The notes beneath the pieces were generated by a model. That model was not told the origin of the DNA. It saw only the letters and a program-made list of their open reading frames with translations, and made no database searches. A stretch of DNA of 64,000 nucleotides from CAVXXD01 sp963765625 (lineage in GTDB: Bacteria > Actinomycetota > Geothermincolia > Geothermincolales > Geothermincolaceae), in contig CAVXXD010000018.1 in assembly GCA_963765625.1 (NCBI GenBank), positions 183,310-247,309 on the forward strand, read 5' to 3'. Positions 53,662 through 61,306 of this stretch are shown in pieces. Positions within the stretch are counted from its first letter, which is position 1, and the number at the start of each line of letters is the position of its first letter. A program made the position numbers and the translations under genes.

Positions 53662-55185
53662 ATGCAGGATACCATCGAGATCAATGGCAGGATGCTCAAG
53701 GTTGGCAAGATAATCAACAACCCCACCGATGCCCAGCTGCGGGAATGGGCGCTGGAGCAGGGCGGGAAGCTCACCCAGGTGGGCAACCTGTCCGTCATCA
53801 CCACGGTGCGTAACCGCAGCGCCAAGTTCACCGAGATATATCACGAGAAATCGCCCGACGATAAGGACATGAAGCTGCTGGCGGAAGTCTTCGAGTACCT
53901 CAAGGACAAGGAAGTCATACAGCTTGACCGGCGCATGTGCGAGCACCCCGACTTCCGCTTCCATGCCCGCGTCTACATCACCTCGAAGTTCGCCCGCATC
54001 CCCCTGATGTGGGGCAACACCCTCTTCGAGCAGGAAAACCCGGACAGCAAGCCGGACTTCGTCACTGTCACCGTGGCCGAGTGGCCGGAGCGCCGGGTGA
54101 TGGTCTTTCCCGAGGAGGGGTTGACCATTATCCTGGGGACCGACTACAAGGGCGAGAACAAAAAGGCCATGCTCCGCCAGCTGATGTACGCCGTGAAGAA
54201 GCGGCAGTGCCTGGGGCTGCACGCCGGTTCCAAGACGGTCCGGGTCAAAGAAGACGGCAAGCTGAACGATGTCGGCTTCCTTTTCTTCGGCCTCTCCGGC
54301 ACCGGCAAAACCAGTCTCACCTGTCACTCCCACTGGCTGGAGTCGCCGGAGCGCGTCTTCATCCACCAGGACGACGTGTGCATCCTGAGGCCCGACGGCA
54401 GCGCCATGGGGACGGAGAACTCCTACTACATCAAGACCGATGCCCTCGACCTCAAGTCGCAGCCGCTGCTCTATGCCGCCTGCCTCAGCCCCCGCTCCAT
54501 CCTGGAGAACGTCATGGTCTACAACGACAGCAGTATCGATTTCTTCGACAGCTCCATCACCTCTAACGGGAGGGCCATGGTCAAGCGAAGCGACGTGGCC
54601 TTTACCGACACCGACGTGGACCTGAAGCAGGTCCAGGCCATAGTCTTCATCGTCCGCCGCCGCGACGTGGTGCCACCGGTGGCGCGGCTCAACCCGGCTT
54701 TCGGCGCCGCCGCCTTCATGCTCGGCGAGTCCATCGAGACCTCCGCCGGAGACCCCACCATGGCCGGGCGGGCCATCCGCGTGGTGGGTACCAACCCCTT
54801 CATCGTAGGCTCCGAAGCGGAGGAGGGGAACATCTTCCTCTCCATCCTCAGGCAGAACCCCGCCATCAAGTGCTACATGATGAACACCGGCAACGTCGGC
54901 GCCACCGAGGGCACGGCGGGAGAGAACATCACCGTGCGCGACTCGGTCAAGATCATCGAGATGATCGCGCGCGACCAGATCAAGTGGCACCCCGACCCCT
55001 TCTGGGGATACGAAGTGCCGGAGGAAGTGCCCGGCATCGACTACGCCCGCTTCGACCTGCGCAACTTCTACCAGCCGGAGGAGATCCAGACCCTGGAAGA
55101 AGCCCTGCGCAAGGAGCGCATCGAGTGGCTGGAGCGGTTCGAGGAACTCGACCCCGCCATCATCGATGCTATCCGCGGCGGCTGA
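53662..55185 (+). CDS. pckA: Phosphoenolpyruvate carboxykinase (ATP)
   Basis: A 507-residue enzyme converting oxaloacetate and ATP to PEP, CO2 and ADP. The P-loop FGLSGTGKTSLTCH near residue 210, the metal-binding HQDDVCIL and the later NTGNVGATEGTAGENITVRDS place it in the ATP-dependent family, not the GTP one. The Arg/Lys substrate region is present. ATG 53662 lies 9 bases behind AAAAGG; an in-frame ATG at 53653 is the alternative. With the pyruvate-carboxylase-like genes at 61-64 kb it links pyruvate, oxaloacetate and PEP. Confidence 0.94.
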   Translation: MQDTIEINGRMLKVGKIINNPTDAQLREWALEQGGKLTQVGNLSVITTVRNRSAKFTEIYHEKSPDDKDMKLLAEVFEYLKDKEVIQLDRRMCEHPDFRFHARVYITSKFARIPLMWGNTLFEQENPDSKPDFVTVTVAEWPERRVMVFPEEGLTIILGTDYKGENKKAMLRQLMYAVKKRQCLGLHAGSKTVRVKEDGKLNDVGFLFFGLSGTGKTSLTCHSHWLESPERVFIHQDDVCILRPDGSAMGTENSYYIKTDALDLKSQPLLYAACLSPRSILENVMVYNDSSIDFFDSSITSNGRAMVKRSDVAFTDTDVDLKQVQAIVFIVRRRDVVPPVARLNPAFGAAAFMLGESIETSAGDPTMAGRAIRVVGTNPFIVGSEAEEGNIFLSILRQNPAIKCYMMNTGNVGATEGTAGENITVRDSVKIIEMIARDQIKWHPDPFWGYEVPEEVPGIDYARFDLRNFYQPEEIQTLEEALRKERIEWLERFEELDPAIIDAIRGG

Positions 55186-55198
55186 GGGTAAAAGAAAA

Positions 55199-55235
55199 GA
55201 AAAGGGCCCGGCCTCCATGGCCGGCCCTTTTCTTA
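55199..55235 (+). terminator. Terminator of pckA
   Basis: AAAAGGGCCCGGCC, loop TCCAT, GGCCGGCCCTTTTCTT forms a strong GC stem with one bulged base and a T-rich end. It is 14 bases behind the pckA stop and overlaps the last codon of the decayed toxin on the other strand. Confidence 0.75.
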
Positions 55236-55563
55236 GCCGTAAGTGCTCTCACTGCGTCTTGAGACATGAAGAAGAATAACCAGCATCTTCCGGTCATCGA
55301 TTTCGTAGATCACCCGGAAGTGCCTACGATCTTTCTCCCCCCGGGTCGGCTGCCGGCGATATCTCAATATCGTACACGTTTCTGGCCGGGCTTCCCGGTG
55401 TCGGCGGCGGGTTTTTCCAGGCCTTCCCGGGCTTTTTCCCAGGAGCGCCTCCCTGCTTTCGTATTCCTCTTGCGCTTCCCGGATTATCGGCGGAAGCATT
55501 TCTTCTGGCCGCCTCTACCTTAAGGGTTGTATAAAGGTCTTCATCTTGGAAAACGACCGTCAT
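55233..55563 (-). pseudogene. Decayed toxin-antitoxin pair (RelE/ParE-type toxin)
   Basis: The frame from 55563 begins like an antitoxin (MTVVFQDEDLYTTLKVEAARR), then shifts near 55495, after which EAQEEYESREALLGK continues in another frame. A toxin start is visible in the first frame (VYDIEISPAAD). After a second shift near 55345 comes a typical RelE/ParE end, HFRVIYEIDDRKMLVILLHV, closing with SRRSESTYG. The toxin is only about 45 residues against the usual 85-95, so its middle is deleted. This looks like true decay, unlike the frameshifts at 27-33 kb. Function is presumably lost. Confidence 0.6.
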
Positions 55564-55593
55564 TACAAAATCTCCAAATAGGAATCTCAGTGT

Positions 55594-56472
55594 TTACAGG
55601 CTGGTGAGGTAGCGCGGGCCGAGGCGACCGTCCGGGGCGGTCAGGGCCTCGTCGATGGTGGCGATCATCTCTTCGCGGTCCCGGTTGAGCAGGCCGTAGA
55701 CGGGGACGTAGTTGGAGATGTGGTCGGAAAGGAAACTCGCTCCCTCCACGTCCAGGTTCTCCAGCATCAGTTTGAGCTCGCGCATCACCGTCTCCCCGTC
55801 CGCTTCGGTGAATTCGCCACGTGCGATCTCGTCCCACAGCGGTGTGTCGGGGACGGGGTAGAAGGTGCGGGGACGGATGAAGTCGGGCTGCATGCGGTTG
55901 AGGGTGATAGCGGTGTTACGGGCGTGCTGCTCCCAGCGCTCCATGCCGCCGATGCCCAGCAGCACGTAGGCGCTGAGGCTGATGCCCGCTTCCCTGACCC
56001 GGCGCGCCGCCTCCACCATGTCCTCGGAAGTGACGCCCTTGTTGATCCGGCGCAGGATCTCGTCGTCCCCCGACTCCAGCCCCAGGTAGATGATGCTCAG
56101 CCCGGCCTCTTTCCACTTCCGCAGGGCCTCGGGGGACTTGCCCTTGAGGAAGCGTGCCCCGCCGTAGCTGGAGATGCGCTCCACCTCCGGGAAGAGCTCG
56201 CGCGCGAAGGAGATGATCTCCGTCAGCTTGCCTGCGTTCATGGCGATGGTGTTGCCGTCGGCGAAGAAGATGGAGGGGACGCGGGAGTACATCGACCGGG
56301 CCTTGCGCAGGTCCTCCTTGACCTCCTCCACTTCGCGCACCCGGTACTTCTTCATCTTGTACATGGCGCAGAAGGAGCAGGCGTTGTGGGGGCAGCCCAG
56401 GGTAACCTGGATAATCAGCGACCCCGCCTCGCAGGGCGGGCGGAACAGGGGCTCTTCGTACTCCGGAAACAA
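55594..56472 (-). CDS. Radical SAM protein
   Basis: A 292-residue radical SAM enzyme. The cluster motif is TLGCPHNACSFCAMYKMKKY, a C-X4-C-X2-C variant shared by a group of uncharacterised oxygen-sensitive proteins related to the Elp3/HemN superfamily. SIFFADGNTIAMN, SYGGARFL and IYLGLESGDDEILRRINKG follow the barrel strands. The substrate is not evident. The start is TTG 56472 with GAGG upstream. Palindromic element copy 3 lies between it and the CoA-transferase gene upstream. Confidence 0.85.
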   Translation of the reverse strand: MFPEYEEPLFRPPCEAGSLIIQVTLGCPHNACSFCAMYKMKKYRVREVEEVKEDLRKARSMYSRVPSIFFADGNTIAMNAGKLTEIISFARELFPEVERISSYGGARFLKGKSPEALRKWKEAGLSIIYLGLESGDDEILRRINKGVTSEDMVEAARRVREAGISLSAYVLLGIGGMERWEQHARNTAITLNRMQPDFIRPRTFYPVPDTPLWDEIARGEFTEADGETVMRELKLMLENLDVEGASFLSDHISNYVPVYGLLNRDREEMIATIDEALTAPDGRLGPRYLTSL

Positions 56473-56505
56473 ACCTCATCACCTCGCCCCCATACTACCA
56501 CGAAA

Positions 56506-56596
56506 GAAAATTGGGGTCAGACCCTTTCTCCACTTCAGATTCGGTGACCTGGGAAAACGGCCGAGAAAGTGGAGAAAGGGTCTGACCCCAATTTTC
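56506..56596. mobile_element. REP/MITE-like palindromic element, copy 3 (different arm sequence)
   Basis: Perfect 30-base inverted arms (56506-56535 and 56567-56596) around a 31-base loop. The tip GGGGTCAG is shared with copies 1 and 2, but the rest of the arm (ACCCTTTCTCCACTT) is different, so it is a second subfamily. It lies 8 bases behind the CoA-transferase stop. Confidence 0.8.
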
Positions 56597-56604
56597 CTAC
56601 GACG

Positions 56605-57960
56605 CTAGATTTCAGCGTTGCCACCGCCGTCGTAGAAGGGGTTGTGCTCCGGCAGCACGAAGTACTTCACCTCTTCGGCGTAGCCGGCCAGTTCACGGCG
56701 GAAATCGGGGTGGGCGATGCTTATCAGCGCCTGCGCCCGCTCGCGCAGGTTCAAACCCGCCAGGTTCACAACACCAAACTCCGTGGCGACGTACATGACG
56801 TCCGTTCGCGGGAGGGTGACGATGCTGCCCGGTGCCAGCTGGGGCACGATCTTGGAGAAGAGCTCGCCGTTGCGGTTGGTGGCGGTGGAGTGGGTGATGA
56901 TGATGGACTTGCCGCCCCGGCTGAGCCAGGCGCCCCGCGCGAAGTCGACCTGGCCGCCCGTAGCCGTGAACTGGAAGGGGCCGAAGGCCTCCGAGGCGCA
57001 CTGCCCGCTGATGTCTACCGAGAGGGTGCCGTTGATGGAGACCAGGTTCTCGTTGAGGCCGATGACGTTGGGGTTGTTGTTGTAGCTGATGGGGCTGAAG
57101 TAGATGGCCTCGTTATCGTCCATCCAGTCGTAGAGTTCCTGCGAGCCCAGGGCGAAGAAGCCGCACATCTGGTAGCGGTGGAAGCTCTTGCGGGAGTTGT
57201 CCATGGCCCCTTCTTCGAAGAGCTTCATGTAGGAGTCGCAGACCATCTCGGTGTGGCAGCCCAGGTGGCGCTTCTCCAGCAGCAGCTCGCCGAGGGCGTT
57301 GGGGGTGCCGCCGATGCCCAGCTGCACGGTGGAGCCGTCCTTGACCAGGTGGATGATGTTCTCGGCTATGGCCATGTCGGTCTCACTGGGGACGGCCGGC
57401 TTGGCGCAGAAAAGCGCGTGGTTGTTCTCGACCAGCTTGGTGACCTGGGTGATGTGGATGTGGTTCTGGCCGAGCACCCGCGGCTGCTTTTCGTTGACCT
57501 CGACGTAAATCTCGTCGATCTTGTGCAGGGCGTCCAGGTAATTGGAAAAGACCCCCAGATTCAAGAAACCTTGCTTATCCATGGGGCCTGCCTGCAGAAA
57601 GAGTTTATTGTACTTCCCGTTGCGTGTGGCGTTCCTGGTAAGTCGGTGGAAGGTGTAGGGCGTGTGGGTCATCAAGCCCTGCCGCAGCCACGGCCTCTCG
57701 TCGGCGGCGGCGTAGTAGTTGTCGATGAGGATGTGGCGCTGCAGTTCGGGTTTCATCAGCCTGGGCATGTCCGCCCTGATGATGAAGCCCCCGATCTGGA
57801 CGCCCCGGACCTCCTCGGCCCGGTCTATCAGCGCGTCTATCAGCGCGGTGGGAGTGTTGCTGGCGCTGCTGATCAATATGCGATCCCCGTCCTTGATGCC
57901 TTTCATGGCCTCAGCGGGGCTGGTCAACTTGTCGGCGTATATCGCGGTCCACTTGCTCAT
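56605..57960 (-). CDS. Acetyl-CoA hydrolase/transferase family protein (copy A)
   Basis: A 451-residue CoA-transferase of the 4-hydroxybutyrate / acetyl-CoA hydrolase family, which moves CoA between acids or frees it. The glycine-rich VQLGIGGTPNALGELL binds CoA, and the catalytic Glu is in ISGQCASEAFGPFQF. GGKSIIITHSTATNRNG and TEFGVVNLAGLNLRERAQALI are conserved. The gene lies 70 bases behind a close paralogue on the same strand, with matching motifs throughout, so the pair arose by tandem duplication. Substrate preferences may differ. Together they could convert acetyl-CoA and short acids in fermentation. Confidence 0.92.
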   Translation of the reverse strand: MSKWTAIYADKLTSPAEAMKGIKDGDRILISSASNTPTALIDALIDRAEEVRGVQIGGFIIRADMPRLMKPELQRHILIDNYYAAADERPWLRQGLMTHTPYTFHRLTRNATRNGKYNKLFLQAGPMDKQGFLNLGVFSNYLDALHKIDEIYVEVNEKQPRVLGQNHIHITQVTKLVENNHALFCAKPAVPSETDMAIAENIIHLVKDGSTVQLGIGGTPNALGELLLEKRHLGCHTEMVCDSYMKLFEEGAMDNSRKSFHRYQMCGFFALGSQELYDWMDDNEAIYFSPISYNNNPNVIGLNENLVSINGTLSVDISGQCASEAFGPFQFTATGGQVDFARGAWLSRGGKSIIITHSTATNRNGELFSKIVPQLAPGSIVTLPRTDVMYVATEFGVVNLAGLNLRERAQALISIAHPDFRRELAGYAEEVKYFVLPEHNPFYDGGGNAEI

Positions 57961-58030
57961 TTCGAGACCCCCTTTGGTTGCGTTGGTTGCGATGGTTGTT
58001 ACGGTTATTTCGATAAGAGGGAAACGGGGC

Positions 58031-59365
58031 TCAACCGTTCAAAGGATTGTGCTCCGGCAGAATGAAGTATTTCACCTCCTCGGCGTAGTCGGCGAGCTCG
58101 CGGCGGAAATCGGGGTGGGCCAGGCTGATCATGGCCCGGGCCCGCTCGCGCAGGTCCATCCCCGCCAGGTTGACGACGCCGTATTCCGTGGCGATGTACA
58201 TGGCGTCGGCTCGTGGCAGGGTCACCACGCTGCCGGCCTGCAGCTGGGGCACTATCTTCGAGACGACCGTGCCGTCCTTTTTAGTCGCGGTCGACGAGGT
58301 CACCATTATCGCCTTGCCCCCCCTGCTGATCCAGGCTCCCTTGGTGAAGTCCACCTGCCCGCCGGTGGCGGTGTACTGGATGGGGCCGAAAGCCTCGGAG
58401 GCGCACTGGCCGGATATGTCGATGGAAAGGGTGGTGTTGATGGCGACGAGGTTGTCGTTCTTCCCGATGATGTTGGGGTTGTTATTGTAGCTGATGGGAG
58501 TGAAGTAGATCATGGGGTTGTCGTCCATCCACTTGTAGAGCTCCGCTGATCCCAGGGCGAAGAAGCTGTTCATCTGGAAGCGGTGGAAGTTCTTGCGGCT
58601 GCCGTCGAGGGCCCCCGCTTCGAAGAGCTTCATGTAGGCGTCGTTGATCATCTCGCTGTGGCACCCCAGGTGTTTCTTTTCCATCAGCAGTTCGCCGATG
58701 GCGTTGGTGGTGCCGCCGATGCCCAGTTGCACGGTGGAGCCGTCCTCAATGAGGCCGATGATGTTCTCCGCGATGGCCCGGTCGGTCTCCTCTATGGGGG
58801 CGGGGGGCATGGCGAAGACGGGATGGTGGCTTTCCACCACCCTTTTCACCTGCGATATGTGCAGGTTGTTCTGCCCGTGGATGCGGGGCTGCTCGTTGTT
58901 GACCTGCACGTAGACATCGCCCAGTCGTTCGATGACGTCGAGGAAGTTGGCGAAGGTGCCCTGGTTGAGGTAGCCGTTCTCGTCCATGGGGCCGGTCTGT
59001 ACAAGCAGCTTGTGATAACCGGCGTTGGCCGTGGCCGTCCGGCTGAGCTGGTGGAAGTTGTAGGGCGAGTGGGTCATCAGGCCGGCCGCCAGAAAGCCGC
59101 GATCCAGGGGCGTGGCGTAGTAGTTGTCCACGAGGATGTTGCGCTGCGTCTCCGGCTGCATCACCTTGGCGGTGGGCGCCAGCATGATGTAGCTCCCGAA
59201 CTTTACGTCCTTAAGCTCGGGTGCCCGGTCGAAGAGGGCGTCCATCAACGCCGCGGGCGTGGAGGAGCCGCCGCTGGCCCACACCTTGTCCCCGTCTTTG
59301 ATATCTTTCATCGCTTCCGCGGGGGTGGTCAGCTTGTCCGCGTACATCTGGCTCCACTTGCTCAT
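58031..59365 (-). CDS. Acetyl-CoA hydrolase/transferase family protein (copy B)
   Basis: A 444-residue paralogue of the gene at 56605 with the same CoA-binding VQLGIGGTTNAIGELL and catalytic ISGQCASEAFGPIQY. Differences cluster near the N-terminus (SGGSSTPAALMDALF against SSASNTPTALIDALI) and in some acid-site loops, which may reflect different acids. Strong GGAGGAAG ribosome site. It is first in the transcript; TAGAAT upstream (around 59400) may be the -10 box. It is divergent from the amidohydrolase gene. Confidence 0.92.
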   Translation of the reverse strand: MSKWSQMYADKLTTPAEAMKDIKDGDKVWASGGSSTPAALMDALFDRAPELKDVKFGSYIMLAPTAKVMQPETQRNILVDNYYATPLDRGFLAAGLMTHSPYNFHQLSRTATANAGYHKLLVQTGPMDENGYLNQGTFANFLDVIERLGDVYVQVNNEQPRIHGQNNLHISQVKRVVESHHPVFAMPPAPIEETDRAIAENIIGLIEDGSTVQLGIGGTTNAIGELLMEKKHLGCHSEMINDAYMKLFEAGALDGSRKNFHRFQMNSFFALGSAELYKWMDDNPMIYFTPISYNNNPNIIGKNDNLVAINTTLSIDISGQCASEAFGPIQYTATGGQVDFTKGAWISRGGKAIMVTSSTATKKDGTVVSKIVPQLQAGSVVTLPRADAMYIATEYGVVNLAGMDLRERARAMISLAHPDFRRELADYAEEVKYFILPEHNPLNG

Positions 59366-59483
59366 CGACTTCCTCCTTCATATTCAAACCGTATGAATAT
59401 TCTATGGTGAAAACCAGATTTCTGATAGTAAACCTACCGGTAATACAGCCACAGGGGTATAGGAACGGTGCTAGAATCAACGT

Positions 59484-60359
59484 ATGAAGGTTATCGACGC
59501 CCACATCCACTTCGACCCCGAGGCCCTGGCCCTCGAGCGCATGCTGGCGTGCATGGACCGGCACGGCATCGACAAGGCCGCCATAATCGGCGCCATCTGC
59601 GAGCCGTTCCGGCTGCACGGCCCGGTGATGTTGACGGCCCAGAACATGCTGCGCTTCAACCTGGTTCGCCTCAATCCGCTGGGCCGCGCTCTCTACGAGA
59701 CCATGGTGGACAACAAAGGCAACTTCGTCCTCATCAACAAAAAGATCCGCATCTACCCTGAGCCCGACAATGCCGCGGTCTTCAAGGCGGTGGACGAGTA
59801 CCCCGACCGCCTGATGGGCTGGGCCTTCGTCAACCCCGCCGCCCACGACCCCGTCTCCGAACTGGAGAAGTGGAAGGACCACCCCGGCCTGGTGGGGGCT
59901 AAGGCCCACCCCTTCATGCACCGCTACCCCGTCAGCCTGCTGGACCCCGTGGCCGCCTGGTGCTCAGAGAACGGCCGGCCCCTGCTGATCCACCTCGGGG
60001 CACAAGCAGGCCGGGGCGACTTCCAGCGCCTTCCCGACCGCTATCCCGGCCTTAAGGTAGTCTACGCCCACGCCGGCATACCCTTCTTCAAGAGATTCTG
60101 GGTTTACGCGAAAGAAAAGGAGGGCGTCTTCGTCGACCTCTCCAGCCCCTATCTCAACCCGGCCCTCGTCACTGAAGTGGTGGAATACCTGGGAGTGGGC
60201 AAGTGCCTCTACGGGACGGACGGCCCCTACGGCCCGCAGGCCCCCGGCGGCGACTACGACTACGGCACCATCAAGGGCTGGGTCGAGGCGCTGCCATTAT
60301 CCGCCGCGGACAGGGAGAGGTTGTTCTTCCGCAACTTAGAGGCACTTATCGCGAGATGA
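59484..60359 (+). CDS. Amidohydrolase-family metal-dependent hydrolase
   Basis: A 291-residue TIM-barrel hydrolase of the amidohydrolase_2 (ACMSD-like) group, which includes decarboxylases and lactonases. The metal site is DAHIHFD at the start, with His residues in VGAKAHPFMH, LLIHLGAQAGRG and VVYAHAGIPF and Asp in LYGTDGPYGPQ. The reaction cannot be told from the sequence. It is divergent from the CoA-transferase genes, so it may act on the same acids. A weak ATAC...GGGGTAT arrangement upstream is not symmetric enough to call an operator. Confidence 0.88.
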   Translation: MKVIDAHIHFDPEALALERMLACMDRHGIDKAAIIGAICEPFRLHGPVMLTAQNMLRFNLVRLNPLGRALYETMVDNKGNFVLINKKIRIYPEPDNAAVFKAVDEYPDRLMGWAFVNPAAHDPVSELEKWKDHPGLVGAKAHPFMHRYPVSLLDPVAAWCSENGRPLLIHLGAQAGRGDFQRLPDRYPGLKVVYAHAGIPFFKRFWVYAKEKEGVFVDLSSPYLNPALVTEVVEYLGVGKCLYGTDGPYGPQAPGGDYDYGTIKGWVEALPLSAADRERLFFRNLEALIAR

Positions 60360-60379
60360 TCATCTGGTAAAATAGGCCC

Positions 60380-60523
60380 ATGAGTCTTTTAAAGAAGCTT
60401 AAGGTGTACTTCCTCGGCAAGCGCCTGCTCTGCGACAGCTGCATGTACGACTACCCCGGCGCCTGTACCAATCCGGCGCGCCCCAACGCCACCGAGTGCC
60501 CCGACTACAAGAAGCGTTTCTAG
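60380..60523 (+). CDS. 47-residue four-Cys protein
   Basis: A small protein behind the amidohydrolase gene. After a basic amphipathic start (MSLLKKLKVYFLGKR) come four cysteines, CDSCMYDYPGAC, TNPARPNATE and CPDYKKRF, spaced as in small zinc or iron-sulfur knuckles. The composition and codon use are those of the neighbouring genes and the frame ends 7 bases before a strong bioY promoter. There is no strong ribosome site (ATAGGCCC). I believe it is real but cannot name it. Confidence 0.55.
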   Translation: MSLLKKLKVYFLGKRLLCDSCMYDYPGACTNPARPNATECPDYKKRF

Positions 60524-60530
60524 AATTCTA

Positions 60531-60558
60531 TTGACAGCCCCGGGATTTCCTTAATAAT
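60531..60558 (+). promoter_or_regulatory. Promoter of bioY
   Basis: A perfect TTGACA (60531-60536), a 16-base spacer and AATAAT (60553-60558). It lies about 25 bases before the bioY start and is the best -35 in the window. Confidence 0.65.
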
Positions 60559-60582
60559 AGAGAAAAACGATTTGGAGGGGCC

Positions 60583-61215
60583 ATGAGCCAGATAAGAACA
60601 GCTCAGCTGAGAAACGTGACGACCGGAATAGGGCTAAACCGCCGCGAGGCGGAGATGGCCGGCTGGGCGCTGGCTTTCGCGGCCCTTACCGGCATCGGCG
60701 CCATCGTCAAGATCCCGCTGACCCCCGTGCCCGTGACCATGCAGGTCTTCTTCGCCCTGCTGGCGGGGCTGGCACTGGGGCCGGTATGGGGCCCGGCCAG
60801 CCAGGTCACCTACATCCTCATGGGCCTGTGCGGCGCCCCCTTCTTCGCGGCCTTACCCTATTCGGGGCCGGCCGTCCTCTTCGGGCCCACCGGCGGTTAC
60901 CTCTGGGGCTTCGTCGCGGCCGCCGCGGTAGCCGGCTACCTGCGGGAGAGGAGCAGCAACGCGAAAATCGCGCCTCATCCCGTTGCCGGCGCTTTCGGGG
61001 CCTCCCTCGCCGGCATCCTGGCCATCTACACCTGCGGCGCCATCTGGCTGGCAGCCTGGCTGGGGGCCAACGGCAGCAGCGGCTGGCTGGCCTGGAACCT
61101 GGGCATCAAGCCCTTCATAGCCGTCGACCTTCTCAAGGGAGTGGCGGCGGCCACCATCGTCCTGGGGGGAAGCGCGGCCTTGAGCCGGCGCAGGCGAAAG
61201 CCCCGGGTCATATAG
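60583..61215 (+). CDS. bioY: Biotin transporter BioY
   Basis: A 210-residue membrane protein, the substrate-binding S component of an ECF biotin uptake system. Six hydrophobic segments are visible. The family signatures are VKIPLTPVPVTMQVFFALLAG and GLCGAPFFA...GPTGGYLWGF, and a conserved Asp is in FIAVDLLKG near the end. No ECF ATPase genes lie in the window, so energising subunits must be encoded elsewhere. GGAGGGG precedes the ATG. Its place directly before the biotin-dependent carboxylase genes fits biotin supply. Confidence 0.95.
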   Translation: MSQIRTAQLRNVTTGIGLNRREAEMAGWALAFAALTGIGAIVKIPLTPVPVTMQVFFALLAGLALGPVWGPASQVTYILMGLCGAPFFAALPYSGPAVLFGPTGGYLWGFVAAAAVAGYLRERSSNAKIAPHPVAGAFGASLAGILAIYTCGAIWLAAWLGANGSSGWLAWNLGIKPFIAVDLLKGVAAATIVLGGSAALSRRRRKPRVI

Positions 61216-61306
61216 GTACCGTATCCACCGAACAACCCAGACCACGGCGAGGCCCTCTGATTACAGGGCCGGCACCGCATCACCGGATAAACAACGGAGG
61301 AAAGAG

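Noticed and set aside
59438..59458. ATAC...AGGGGTAT arrangement before the amidohydrolase gene as a third CstR-type operator
   Set aside because: Only four bases on each side are symmetric and the spacing differs from the two perfect palindromes, so it may be chance.
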